From contig JAYKYS010000008.1 in assembly GCA_036924285.1 (NCBI GenBank), forward strand, positions 18,461,001 through 18,525,000: a stretch of 64,000 nucleotides of DNA, given 5' to 3'. A program made the position numbers and the translations under genes. Below are positions 31,525 through 43,785 of the stretch, in pieces. This DNA comes from Asterella californica (taxonomy: Eukaryota > Streptophyta > Marchantiopsida > Marchantiales > Aytoniaceae). The first letter of the stretch is position 1; every line of letters starts with the position of its first letter. The notes below the pieces were generated by a model, which did not search any database, had not been told where the DNA came from, and saw only the letters and a program-made list of their open reading frames with translations.

Positions 31525-34331
31525 TTGTCGAAGTCGATTCCTCACTTTTTGAACGGGGCAAGCGGAAGAATGGGGGTAAGAGGCCACCTTGTTGTAGCGG
31601 TCGGTCTTCCCACCCTCTGGCATGCGTCGCACTTCCTGATCTCCTGAAAAGTGTCTCGATACATAGTTGACCACCAGTATCCGACGTCTAGCATCTTCTT
31701 CACTGTGGTTTTCAGCCCGTAGTGACCCCCAGCATCTTCGTAGTGAAGACCTGTGATCACTGATTTTATCTCTAACGGCTCAAGACATCTTCTCAGCTTC
31801 TCGTCATGTCCCTTTTGAAACAGGATACCCTGGAAGATGGCATAAGGTCCTGTCTTGTGTAAGAAGATAGCCTTCTGCTCCGCATCCAATCCCTCGGGAT
31901 ACTGTTGGTCTTCCAAGAACTTCCTCAAGTCCTTGAAGATCGACTCTTCTGTGGAAGTCGCAAAGACGTGATCAGAAGATCTAGTCTCGTCTTCTGGGAA
32001 GCAGGCGGTGCGCCCCCCCTCAGATGAAAGTGTCTCTGCGAAAACTGAAAACAACTTCTCGTCAGGAAACTCGTCTTCCACTTCATCTTCTCGTCGTTCT
32101 ATCTCTAGTCTGGATAGGTAGTCAGCATTAACATGCTGTCTTCCGGGCCTATACTCAACGGTGTAAGTAAATTCCTGGAGTAGGAGAATCCACCTAGCTA
32201 TCCTCTCAGACAAATCTGCTTTCTTTACAAGATGTTTCAAAGAGAAGTGATCTACATAGAAGACGAACGGGTTTGCTAGAAGATAGTGTCTAAACTTCCT
32301 ACAGGAGTAAATCATGCCAAGACACTCCCTTTCAGTTGTCGAGTATTTCTTCTCTGCATCACTGAGCTGTCTTCCCGCGTAGTAGATGGGATAATCCTTC
32401 TTCTTCTCATCTTTCTGACTCAACACCACCCCGATGACGAAAGCAGAAACATCCACATAAATGTGGAAGACTCTTTCCCAATCAGGTGGCCGTAGGACAG
32501 GGGATTCCGACAGAAGCCTCTTCATTTCTTCGAATGCTTCCTGCTGCTCGGAAGACCAAACGTAAGGTTCGTCCTTCTTCAACAACTTAGTGAGTCTTCC
32601 TGCTACCTCTGCGTACCTGTCAATAAACCTCCTGTAGTATCCTACGTTGCCAAGGAAGCTTCTCAACTGTGTCAGGTTAGCAGGTGGGTGGAGTTTCATG
32701 ATGACTTCCACCTTAGCACAGTCGACTTCTATACCTCTTCCGGAAATCCTATGTCCTAGCAAGATCCCCTCTGACATACCAAAGAAGCACTTCTCAGGGT
32801 GAAGAGCCAAACGATGTTCTCTACACTTCAGAAAACACTTCCTTAGAAATATCAAGTGGTCTTCTCTCGATCCAAACACACAGAAATCATCCAAGAAGAT
32901 CTCCATAAAGGTGCAAAGATACTCCTTGAAGATGATAATCATCAACCTCTGGAATGTGGCGGGTGCATTGCATAAACCAAACGGCATTTGGTTGTATGCG
33001 TACGTGTCCCAATCAGTGGTGAAAGTGGTTTTCGACTTGTCTTCTTCTCTGATTGAAACTTGGTTGTACCCAGAATACCCATCCAGGAAGCTGTAGAACT
33101 CATGTCCTGCTACCTGGTCTAGCACAGAGTCGGTGAATGGTAAAGGGTGATGATCCTTCTTCGTGACCAAGTTCAGCTTCCGGAAGTCCTGACACACTCG
33201 GATCTTCCCTGTTTGCTTCTTCGGCACGATGACAATAGGAGCTACCCACTCACTGCTAAGTACTGGGAAGATGACTCCTACCTTCAAGTACTGGTCAATC
33301 TGGTCCTTCATCAGAAGCGAGTACTTGGGGTTGAGCCGATACTGCCTCTACCGTGCAGGAACAACGCCCTCCAGCAAGTCAATGCGATGCTCTCCCAACT
33401 CTCGAGGTATGCCCTTCATATCTTCTATGGTCCACGCGAAGACACCCTGGAACTCCGTTAGGAGTTCTCGAAAGTCTTCCAACTGCTGGCCCTCGATCAC
33501 CTTGGAAAGCTTCAGCTTCTTCCTAGGAGCAACCTCCATCTCTTGGAGATCATCCGGGTTTACCATCCCTTCAGTGTGACTGTACTCATTGGCACCAAAG
33601 TATTCCGGTTTGGGAGCTTCTTCTGGTTCAGATTCGTCTTCTGGAAGACAAACTGTCGGATCTTCCGAAGGGAAGACGGTATTCTCGTCTTCTGGAAGCT
33701 CTTCTTCCGCAATCTCGTAGCACTCAATGTATCCACAGACCACATCTTCCACTTCCTCTGCGACTTCTGTAGTACACACGTTATTTGCCACAAACTCATT
33801 ATACCGTTCATCATTGTCAGAAGACGCAGCTGAGTCTTCTGAAGTGTACCTCTCGGTTGTAGACGGAGTTTCACCTTGGTGTCCAATCTTGATCCAAGGA
33901 AGCGAGACCTTACTCTTCTCACCTGGCCTGGGTGTAGGATTGGGAAATCTCAAACGATGTCTTCTCCAGTCGGTATTCACATTTGCAGCATACAGCCATG
34001 GTCTTCCTATCATCACCTGATATCCAACCTTAGCTACAGGTCGCAAAATGATGTAAGTGAGGTAAAAAGATACTCCACCAATTACCGTCAAGACATCTTT
34101 CAGTTGCCCCAAAGGTCGTCTTCTGGTCTGGTCCGCCATTCTGAGAATTCTCGGAGTAGGCTGGAACTCAGTGAAGCCTAGGGCATGCGCCGTTTCTTCC
34201 GTCACGATGTTAACTCCGGAGCCGGAATCAATGGGTACCTTCTTCAGAAGACAACCATGGATCTCCATATCAAGTTCTGGGGCTCTCAAGTCCTCATGCT
34301 CTATTCTTAGGATCGGGGTGCTCTTGGGAAG
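31525..34331 (-). pseudogene. Giant-LTR element pol (PR, RT, RNase H, INT start)
   Basis: Minus-strand frames give a protease with IDSGSGVNIV (near 34207-34236), an RT with FLDGYSGYNQ, MPFGLCNAPATFQ and an intact FLDD (near 32871-32904), RNase H with YVDVS in place of the usual YTDAS (Asp kept), and an integrase zinc finger ending KCDACQ. There is a TAG between protease and RT (after VVPAR), and in the integrase core the Trp of WGIDF is TGA. The frame then jumps into LTR sequence at 31524. RT before integrase makes it Ty3/gypsy, and the RT motifs resemble those of E1 although the sequences are quite different. Confidence 0.9.
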
Positions 34332-36918
34332 TTAAGCTGCCCTCCTCTTCCTCGATCCTCGAAGCACAGATTGTAACAACTTCATGTAACCAGCATTGTC
34401 ATCCAACAGCTGTTGGAAGGTTACATCCGCCTTCTGATTCCACAAGTCTCGCAAGAAGTCGTACGGAGATCTTTTCAGAAGGGTGACTGGAGTTTCCAAC
34501 AGAGAAGATGTAGTGGTTGCTTCCTTGGGTGGAAGACCAGAAGAGTGTCTTCCTTCGACTGGAGGCTGTTCCCGTGAGACAGGTGTTGCCGTAGTCGGTG
34601 TAGGAAGCTGCTGTACTATCTTCCGTCTCTTCTCCAACTCTTCTTGCATGATCGCTTCAACCTCTTGTCTAATGTCAGGAGCAAAGTACTTCGGATCTTC
34701 TCGATCGTAAGTAGGAGAAGACGGCCGCTCAGGAGAAGATGACCTCTCCTTACGCTGCTTCTTCTTCTTGACGTCCTTCTGACGAGATTATGACTTCTCT
34801 TTGCTTCTGGTACACAGCTTCATCCAAGACTTCCTCCGGAGGCCAACTATCTGAATTCGGGTCAGGATTCCAAACAGTACCATCCGTCAAATTGAAAGAT
34901 GACGCTTCTTCAGGTGTCTCCATCTTCTGAGCTGCAGTCGTCTTCTGCAACTGAGGTTCCTTTCCTTCGCGCTTCCCGGGGTCTGGTTCGTCTTCCTCGA
35001 TATGGAGACAATCCGTACAATCCTCAGGATCTTCTTCTTCTACCGTGATGTGCTGTACCACTGCTAACTCGAGCTTAGAAGTTGATGCTGCTTCTGCAGG
35101 AGGCGTGGTATCTGCAAACCTCACCATTTGTCGGGGTCGTAAGGTCTGAGGACAATTCCCTGTGAAATGACCAGCTTCCTTACAATTCCCGCACAAGGGA
35201 ACTTGCCCAATCTGTCTTCTCGGGTGAGGACAGGTGGACCACCAGTGTCATGTCTCTCCATAGTTATTGCATGCTCCAGGAAGAGGGTTGAGAGGTCGTT
35301 GTGATGAAGAAGGCTACCAGGGTGTCTTGGTCTGTACATTGCTAGCTCTATCCCTCGGTACATAACGATTATATTGAACGGGAGGCGTAGGAGTGAAGGG
35401 TTGTATCGTCTCGATCCTATAGCAAGTTTCCCCACTGGGATCGTGTAGATATCCCTCATCGTCTTCTTCCCATCCTGCCCAGTTGACAGCTTGGTCCTGC
35501 GTACACTGATCTCTGGTATGTCCAGAAGAGTTACAAAGGTTGCACCAAAGGTTTGGCCGGGAAGCCGTAGGCTGCTTCCGCTTGTCCTTCTGGTTCAGAA
35601 GATGAACTTTCAGGTCGGCAAACTGCTTCAGAACCTCATCGATGCGGGGATCAGGTGCAGACTGAATGATCTGAGTTTGAGGCATCTTCTGCACAACTTT
35701 CTCCCTTGCTCGCGTCTTCTCCTTCTTTTTCTTCCGCGTCTTCTTCTCTTGTTCAGATTCGGATTCTGAACTTTCGACAGTAGACCCTTCAGAAGTAGAG
35801 GCTGCTTCCGAATCACTGTTATCAGTTTCAGTGCACTTGGACTTCTTGTTGGACTTCCGGGAAGACTTCTTCGACTTCTTGGACTTCTTCGAGGTCTTTC
35901 CTTTGTCTTTCGTCATATTCCGAGTGATGCTCGAGGTTTCATACTGCTCGGCATGCTTCTGTACCTCTGCTAAATCATCACCTCCTCCTCTTCTGCAGTA
36001 CAATTCCATATCTTGAGACAATCCTCCCAAGTACCAGTCCACAGCTTGCTGAGCACAGTAGCCGGGTCTGCCTTGGTTCTGCGGGATGTGATCCAGAAGA
36101 TCTTCAAACCTCTCGGTGTAATCCCGCAGTGTCTCTTTCTTCTTCCGTTCGAGCCTCTGAAGCTCTATGAGGGTCATACGATCGTAGCTCACTCCTCTGA
36201 ACCTCTTCAGAAAAGCTGCCTTCAGAGTAGCCCAAGCGGCCATTACTACAACATCATCCAACGTCTTACTCATCCACTTCCTTCCTTTCCCTACGATCAA
36301 ACTGGGAAATACGCGGAGTCTGTCAACATCAGCGTCTTCCTTGTTGGATCTAGAGATGGTCTCGAACATGGTGATGAAGTCGTCTGCATCAGCATCATCG
36401 TCGTACGGATGGTACTTCTGCCGAGTGTGGGAAGCCATGTCGACTGCCGGCTGGTGCAACTGCCAACTTCTTTCTTCCTCAGGTCCAGGTGGTGGAGATG
36501 GTCTTCTCGAAGGTCCAAGCCTGTCTGAATCACGAAGGTCGTCTTCTGAGTCAAAGCTACTGTCACTGCTACCTTCTGAGACGTCTGGAACAATCTCCTC
36601 CAGCCTTCTCTCACCTTGAGAAGCTCCTTCCGCACTTGGAAAGACGTCTTCCGAGTAACCAGTACCAAAATCTACTTTATACACGTGATCACCCGGTTGG
36701 CTCCTGTCTTCGCCAAAGATTATGCTCGAGATGGAAGGCTCTTCCAACTCTACCGATCGGATCTTCCTGAGCTCTTCTTCTTTCCTTTGGTGTCTCAGGG
36801 ATATCCGCTGCTCTCTAGAAGCGGTTCGCTGGGGTGAGTTAACCCACTCAAGATCTTTACCCGTGCGTCTTCTGCTTCTTCCTCCGGTCGGAGGCATCCA
36901 CAAGAGTACTGAGAACAT
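34332..36918 (-). pseudogene. Giant-LTR element gag with two zinc knuckles
   Basis: ATG at 36918. The first 534 codons are open: a charged N-terminus, a gag core (FPSLIVGKGRKWM, AFLKRF, LQRLERKKKETLRDYTERFEDLL, YLGGL), a Lys/Ser-rich stretch, and knuckle CNLCNSSGHTRDQC. After a TAG at about 35314 a second knuckle CGNCKEAGHFTGNC follows in a new frame, then acidic linker, then TAA before the protease. Two tandem CX2CX4HX4C knuckles are known in some retroelements. The breaks make it non-functional. Confidence 0.85.
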
Positions 36919-37241
36919 ATGTCTCTATTCTTCTACCACTAGATCCGGAAGACCAAATGACTGAACAACCGATCACAGGTTCAGAACGTCTTCTTCTCCT
37001 GCTTCTCGTTGCACTCACTGCAATCTTCCAAGATCGAGTCTTCCAAGAGCTCTTGGAAGCAGGGAAGCGGCTTCTTCCAACTCTCCCTGAGGTATCTTAT
37101 CAACTTCTGGTTGCGATTCCCGTCTTCTAGCAAGATAGAGTCCCACAACACATTCAACTACAATCGAAGTTAGTTCGAAACGAATCCTAACTAATGGCAC
37201 ACAGATCCAGGAAGCTTAGAACAGAAGTTACTAAGATGAAA

Positions 37242-37259
37242 TCCCCGGCAGCGGTGCCA
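37242..37259 (-). other. Primer-binding site of giant-LTR element
   Basis: On the minus strand TGGCACCGCTGCCGGGGA, 16 of 18 matches to the plant tRNA-Asp primer site. It lies 19 nt inside the LTR end. This proves that the LTR at 37279-43190 is in 5' position for the gag-pol at 36918. Confidence 0.8.
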
Positions 37260-37278
37260 AAAATGGTTCCTCACTATA

Positions 37279-40200
37279 TGTAGTGACGAAGGATTTCTCC
37301 TTTTGCCCATTTAGTATACAAGATATCGTTCCCACAGAGGATTTGCACAAGTAACGCTACTCTAAGTTCTAAGATCTGTTCAAACACACAAACACACGAG
37401 TTTTGCTTAGAAATCCCGTCTTCTCACAAAACCACTCAAAACAACACGTCTTCCAGACACGCCAAATGGTGCTCTGGGCCCAAACAACCAACTACCAATT
37501 ACAATACCACACAACTATTCACAGAGAAGCTCGGGAAGATGATCTTCCTGCTTCCAGATCGCTTCTTCCGGTCTTCTCGATACCGTCTTCCCGAAGCGAT
37601 TCTCGTCTTCTGGGGGTTCAACTCGACTTCTCATATCTCCAGAAGGCTGTCCTGCTTCGCAGAAGTCGACTAGCAACGGTCGTTACACCTTATTCTCACA
37701 CTCACATTCCAACGGGTTAGATCAATCACAGGGTGTATGCCCCCTGTAGCCTTCCCAAGCTTCTGCCTACGGAAGTTGTCTTCCTGCAGCACTACAACGA
37801 CATTCACCCCCACGGAAGCTCAATAGAAGTATCGGAAACTCACTAGAAGAAGGTAAGAAGATGGGGAAGATGGGAGAAGATGGGGGAAGATGAGAAAAGC
37901 CAAACAAGAGAAAACAAGATGAAAAGAGTAAATTAAGATTCCGACAGGCTTCTAGTCCGGATCCTGACTAACAAGCCATCCCTGCTTGTAATAGTTTGGG
38001 GAGGAAGACAACAAACGTGAGTACTGTTGCACCGTCTTCTACTCGAGGATGTCGTCTTCTGTTGCGGGAAGAAGGCTTCTTTCTTCTTCACTCCGCTGCT
38101 CTGACTGCTCTGCCTTCTGGGATCCCTTACCCAGAAGACCGTTCGTACGTAGATCCCAAGTGCTCTACTGAACGAGTCAAGCTACACTTCCACAACTGCT
38201 GACAGTCACCGCCACTCAAGAAGAACACTTCCCATGCACAATTGGGAGCGAATTCAATGAACCCACCATCCAGAAGACATGGATAAAGCTTCTGCACTCA
38301 AATCCAAATCTATTCCCCGAGAAGAAGTCACAATGGCATTGGGAAGCTCACTCCCTCTACTTCCTGCGTCTACTCCTCGACACACCAGCCTAGCTAACAG
38401 GACTACACGAGGATGTCGTTCCCTGTTCCTAGACTGTCCACTACTTCTATCTACATCTTCGACCCACTGCTGGTGCGAGTATGCAGACCCCTCCGATATA
38501 TTCCAAGACTATTCGTATGTTTCCAACGACGGGTGTAGTGCGCTAAGACTGTCTCTGCTCTAATGTATCTCGCCTGTCTGCCTGTAGAATCGGTATGTAT
38601 GTTCAGTTACTACAGAATTCTACAGGACTGGCAGAACTGGCAGAGCCCTTTCTCCTACGCTACTATCCTACTTATGTTGCTGCCATGAGAACCAGGGGAG
38701 GCGACCACCAGGGAGAGAGAGGCGCTGACAGGAGGTTGTCACCTCACATGCAAGCGGTTCCCCTGCCCGAATTGGTCATCGACCTTGTCCTTCCTACGCT
38801 ACCTATGCTGTCACATGGTGTCCTAACTAATATTACATGGGAAAACTGCCATCCTTAAGATAGCATGTTCTATTCTACTATATTTGGAAATGGAGTTACT
38901 AACTACTCAGATTGCACGGAGGCAATCTCTACCTGATATGGTCCTATCGGAGCTCCTAATGCGGCTTCTTATAAGCTAGAAAGCCCTGCAGTTACCTCGG
39001 GTGTCACTGAGGTGGCTTCCTCTTCTTCGTCTCTTGCTGGCTCTGCTGTCGCTGCTGCTGCGTCTTCCTCGGCTTCGGCTTCTACTTCGGAAGACAGAAG
39101 CGTCTTCTGGGAAGCGGAGTCGACCGGTGCTTCTTCCGTCTTCTGAGGCACGGGTGCGGGACTAGGGACCATGGGGACCTCATGGGGATCCGAGGAAGTC
39201 GCTTACTTCACGCGGAATACTTGGGAAGACGGCTCGTCTTCCTGTCTTTCGGGACGTCTTCTGGAGTCTTCTCGTCTTCCAATGCTGTCACCACCAAGTG
39301 CACAGCGAGATCGAACTCCTCCTTCTCCATTCCGGATCCAGTCGATGGTGCTGGAGCGTGGGAAGATGCGGTTGCAGGTGTCGAAAGCGAGGGAAGACCA
39401 TAAAGTGTCTTCACTCCTTCTATCTGTCTATCCAAGTACCTGAACATACTCTCCCGGCATTCTACCAACATCGCTTTGGACTCGCTGTCCCATCCTCTAG
39501 CTAAGGTAAGTAACTTCCTACCCGCGGTGTAGTTGAACTTCTTCCGAAGCGCTTCCACCGACTATGCCAACATCTTCTGCGTACGGGCCTCTGCTGCTTC
39601 CCTCTGCGTCTTCTCAGATGCAGCTCGCGCTTCCGCGGCTTCTCGCTGCGTCTTCCATATGGTCTGCTCTTCTGCGAGGGCGGTGATCTTCTCCCGCACT
39701 CGGGTGACTTCCTGATTGTGCTGCTGTACCCGCGCCTGCAACTCCTGGTTGCTCTTCCGAAGCTGTACCAGCTCCTTGGCAGAAGCGGCTGCTTCCGCGT
39801 TGTACCTGGCTGCAAGCTTCTCCGTAGTGCGGAGGCTAGCTTCCAGCGACTCCGTCTTCTTCTAGTCCTCCCCCTGTCGCAGCAAGGTGCGCAGGCCGAA
39901 TCCAGGTTGTAAGGGCTTCTCCTGTGCCCTCGCTCTCCTCTCCAGCAACTCCATAGCTGGCTGGATCTCCTTCTGGAAGTAGGCACTGAACTCCTCCAGC
40001 TGCGGAAGACAAGTTCATCTCCACCACTCGCTCCATGGTGTCGACTTCGTCTTCCAGAGGCAAGGAAGCCTCTTCCACTGCTACGGCCTTCATCTTCTGC
40101 GCACGAAAAGAAGCTACTCTTCTCATCTTCCGGGGTGGAAGACTCCTCATGGCAGGAGCGGCTCTCTTCTTTGCGCTTCCTCGCATCGCAGTAGGAGCGC

Positions 40201-43190
40201 CCATCCATCCTTCGTCCTCTGGAGTCTTCGGAAGACTCCCAGGCGTTACAGAAGAAGTCTTCTGCTCCGATCGGGTACTCAGCAGGTCTTCTTCCGAGTC
40301 GGACTCCGATCCTGAGTGAATGAGGGAGATGGGTGTCCTCGGTACACTTCTGGGACCCATCTTCCTCAATGGCGTGGCGTCTTCCGACCCACTAGACTCA
40401 TCTTCCCTCACCAGAAGCGTCTTCTGGTGAGAGCCGGGCCTCAGCTGGGGCATCTGAGTGGGAGGGGACGTTGCTGCTGCCTCTCGGTCATCGTCTTCCG
40501 AGGTCTCCTCCTTCACCTCCTATCGCTCTGTTGGTCCATACACTGCCAGCTGGCAGTCAAGTCCCCATGGCTACATACAAGTAGCAGAGGAAGGGCGTCA
40601 GGTGTCCTCCCGCCGAGGTACCCAAGTATGCTAGCTCCGTCTGTACGTAGTTGTGGATGTACGCGCCCCAGTAGATGGGTACTCGGTTATCCCACATTGA
40701 TTCCACGAACTCCACGTCCTGATCGCCTAAGTACCTTGTCTTCTGCGCTTTCTCCTTGGGAAAGAGATGCAGAAATAACTTCGCCAGGAGGCGCTTCTTC
40801 GGCTCCCGGTAAGATTCTATCTTCCAACCGTTCCTCCCCTGCCTGTCTTCCACAAAAAGGCAGGTGGTGCTCCCAGGTACATGCCACGAACTCACAATCC
40901 TAGGCAAGATCTTCTTCTCGTACCAATATCCTCGGTTCTCGGACTCAGGCCTGTGAAACGCCTTACGCCACCAGTCTTCAGTCCAAGAAGACGGTCTTCC
41001 CCGAGCTACTCCTGCCTTCGCAGATACACGGTTACGCGGTGGTAACGCTGTCCACACTTCCTCCAGAAGTCCTTGATCTGTGAGGTTCCAATCCCACAGG
41101 AAGAAGTCGAGACCCAACTCCTTGAGGAAAGGAGTGGTCTCGGCCAATTCTGCCGCTGGTAACACTAAGCCCCGCGGATGCATCGACATACCTGGAAGAT
41201 CTGTTGCACTAAACCACAAGCACCTACGATGAGCTGAAGGCTCAGTCCTTCCCGAATGCCCACAGTCTAGCTTCTACTTCTCAGAAGACGAAACTAGTCT
41301 TCCAGAAGACAGCTACTCCGTCTTCCGGGATTCTAACAGTATTTCCTAGATAGCTCTCGTCTTCTGAGCTATATCTAAACAATCCTATCTAAGCAAGGCC
41401 TCGCATGGATTACCAAGAAGACAACCCACCTTGCATTACATCCTACTTCCTATCAGAAGATACAAGATATGCGAGAAGTAGAGTATAAGAAAGGTTCAGA
41501 AGATGGTTACGGGCTCCTGCGGTGACAGTGGCCTCTAGGAAGACACTCGGGACAGCTTCCGATTAAATGTCTTTCTCGGAAGACTTCCCGAAGTCGGGCT
41601 TCCCTTCACTGGTCTCACCTATCTTCGTCTTCCTACACGCAATCTATCCTCACAACAGACTCAAGACAACTGCACTCTGTTCTTCTGACTTCTCACCTCT
41701 CATACGCACTCAGAAGAAGCTTGTTGCATGATGGGAAGACATGACCCTCGACCATTCCCTCCAGATTCTACCTGCAAGACTTCTCACAACTCTCTTCTAA
41801 GTTCGGGAAGAAGAAGGAACGGTTGCTATGGATCGGACAGAAGAGATCCGAATGGATCCTGGCGTCTTCTCGCTCATTTTGCCAGCCTTCCAGTCTTCTA
41901 GTCTCTCTAGGAAGATGGGGAGTTGAGAAGCTTGGAAGACCGGGAGGCACAGGCCTAGTTCCTGACTTCCAACTTCTCGAAATAACAAAACAACTCACCA
42001 CACCTCTCAGGATTCGTACCAAGTCTCTCTAAACACAAAAGCAAAGCAAATCCACTCTTGATACGAATTGTGTTCAGTCGACTTCCGAAGACAGTCTTCC
42101 GAAGACAGTCAAGTTTAAGAAGCGTCTTCCGAAAATGTTCCCATCTTCCGAATCATCTTCTGTTCCAAGTTTCGGGGGTAGAGAGGTAGTCGGGTAGGGA
42201 AATTGATAGTTGGGGTCTCCAATTTGAAGACTAGGAGTAGGGAAGCTCGAATTGAGCTCGGGAAGAAGCAAGGAGATGTCTTAACAGAAATTGGGCAGCG
42301 CTTCCGGGCCCAATGTCTCAAATAGAAAGAATGGGGGGTGGGGGTGATCGATCAGGCTGCCTACACACAATCAAGGAAGTGCGGAGAGTACCAGACAATG
42401 GCGAGAAGAGGTGGGAAGGGGAAAGAACAAGAGAAAGAACCTCTACAGTCTTCTTCGGCTCCCTGAGTTGCCTTCGACCTCAGCGCGCTTCTGGCTCTTG
42501 TACTAGCTTCCAATGCGACTCCTCTTGACTGCGCCTGCTGTCAATTTCGGTCCACACCTTGATTTCCCCTTCGCTTCTACTCGTCACTCTCCACTGTCAA
42601 CTTCTCGGAAGCTCCACAGAAACGCCTTCGCTCTCTCTGCTGGTTGTGCTCTAGCGATTCGATTTCACCCTTCGCCTAGCTGCCAACTTGTTCTCTCCTA
42701 CCTCGATGTTTACTCGATTCCTCTCTCAATGCTAGCTCGTGAAGCTCACTCTCTCAATCGATCTTCTCAAGCGCGATGTGCTGCGGGAAGTTGAATGCGC
42801 CTAATGTGCTTCCTCACGCATCTTCCCCGCAGATTAGGGGTTCTCGACCTTGGGTGTCTTCCTGACCTACCTTCCTATTCGGTGCGCCTCAGTAGGTACA
42901 CCTACTGTCTTACCCGAAAACTCGTGGTTGGTCCTTCGCAGTCGCTGTCTTCTGGAAGACAGGTGTCTTCCATCGTCTTCTCATCTTCCGAAGACGCAAC
43001 TGAGAAGACGCTCTTCTGAAGACGGTCGTCTTTCGAAGAAGTCAACTTCTTATTACAAACAGCTCTTAAGATCATCTTCCTGTTAAGGAAGACGTAACCT
43101 TAAGTAACAACGCTTCTTCAGTTATACAAACAAGTTATTATTCTTAAAAATTTCAAAATTTCGTGCATCCTGTAATTTGTGCGCACCACA
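37279..43190 (-). repeat. Giant LTR, complete, minus strand (5.9 kb)
   Basis: 5912 bp from TGTGGTGCGC (43190, reading leftward) to CACTACA (37279). Both ends match the solo LTR at 48193-53851, which has its own target duplication, and this fixes the LTR limits. It contains a broken sense-strand gene and dense GAAGAC/GTCTTC. Confidence 0.9.
38904..41189 (-). pseudogene. LTR-encoded gene, copy 2 (most complete, broken)
   Basis: ATG at 41189 begins MSMHPRGLVLPAAEL. The N-terminal region is complete here and extends through YWGAYIHNYVQTELAYLG and TPFLCYLYVAMG before a frameshift (TGA). It then continues KEETSEDDDREAAATS, IHSGSESDSEED and the coiled-coil region. A TAG follows QKMLA as in copy 1, but the stop after RKSN is CAG (Gln), so that stop is private to copy 1. 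The end matches the ...VQSE stop of copy 1. The ancestral product was probably 700-770 aa. Function is unknown. Confidence 0.6.
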
Positions 43191-43205
43191 TATGCCCACC
43201 CTCAA

Positions 43206-43227
43206 ATGTTTGCGTCCCCGCAAACAT
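43206..43227. other. Perfect 8-bp hairpin beside the giant LTR
   Basis: ATGTTTGC, a 6-nt loop and GCAAACAT, between the integrase fragment and the LTR start. A purine-rich GAGGGTGGGCATA (minus strand) separates it from the LTR and is the likely polypurine tract. Confidence 0.6.
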
Positions 43228-43296
43228 CAGTGGTTTCTGCACTTTTGTTTTACGTCCAGTACTTCTTGACGCGTCACCCATTAACACGAGTGGTCA

Positions 43297-43785
43297 TCAA
43301 TGTACCGTCCAACTCTTCCAACTGCAAGAGTCATTGTCGAAGACCTCTAAGACACGGTAAGGTCCTATCCAGCGAAGATGAAGTTTCCCGGGAAACTTAA
43401 TATGGCGGTTGTCGTAGAGAAGCACCAAGTCCCCATCCACAACAGTCACCTTCCTCAACTTGCTATCGTAGTTTACCTTACGTTGCGCTTGCACCTCGTA
43501 CGTCTTCTCCAAAGCTGCATTCTTGTCTTCTTCAAACTCTACGAAGTTCAGAAGACGCTGCTCCTGGCTCTCTTCTTCTCCCATGCGTTCGGATACGGCT
43601 AACCGGTATGTTGGGGCCTCTAACTCAATGGGCACAATGGGTGTTATGCCGTAAGTTAGGTAGAAAGGCGTCTTCTGGGTTGTGACTTTAGGTGAAATCT
43701 TGAAAGCCCACAACACAGATGGCAGTTTCGTGTCCCAATCATACGCATGGTTAACAATTACCTTGTTCAGGACGTTACACAGAAG
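43297..43785 (-). pseudogene. Integrase C-terminus of a giant-LTR element copy
   Basis: Minus strand reads NKVIVNHAYDWDTKLPSV, LTYGITPIVPIELE and a GPY motif (HLRWIGPYRVLEVF), the usual end of a gypsy integrase downstream of the catalytic Glu. It does not overlap the integrase start at 31525, so together they lack the catalytic middle. Its position upstream of the 5' LTR shows that it comes from a neighbouring copy joined through a shared LTR. The right edge joins E3 pol at 43786. Confidence 0.85.

Larger units (their letters stand above)
26355..43785. mobile_element. Rearranged complex of a gypsy family with giant LTRs
   Basis: 17,431 bp inside E3. From left to right: a forward partial LTR (26355-30756), a minus-strand LTR end (30757-31524), minus-strand pol and gag (31525-36918), a primer site (37242-37259), a complete minus-strand LTR (37279-43190), and a minus-strand integrase C-terminus (43297-43785). 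The last piece lies upstream of the LTR that precedes gag, so that LTR serves both as the 3' LTR of one copy and the 5' LTR of the next. The left arm is an inverted copy. No target duplication is visible, and E3 lost 2.67 kb at the site. This needs recombination or deletion between several copies, not one simple insertion. Confidence 0.8.

Noticed and set aside
37015..37200. Small minus-strand ORF just after the giant-LTR primer site, possible fifth member of the ORF A family
   Set aside because: It needs a GTG start and lacks the GEE and P-x-x-P core; the position is suggestive but the sequence is not.
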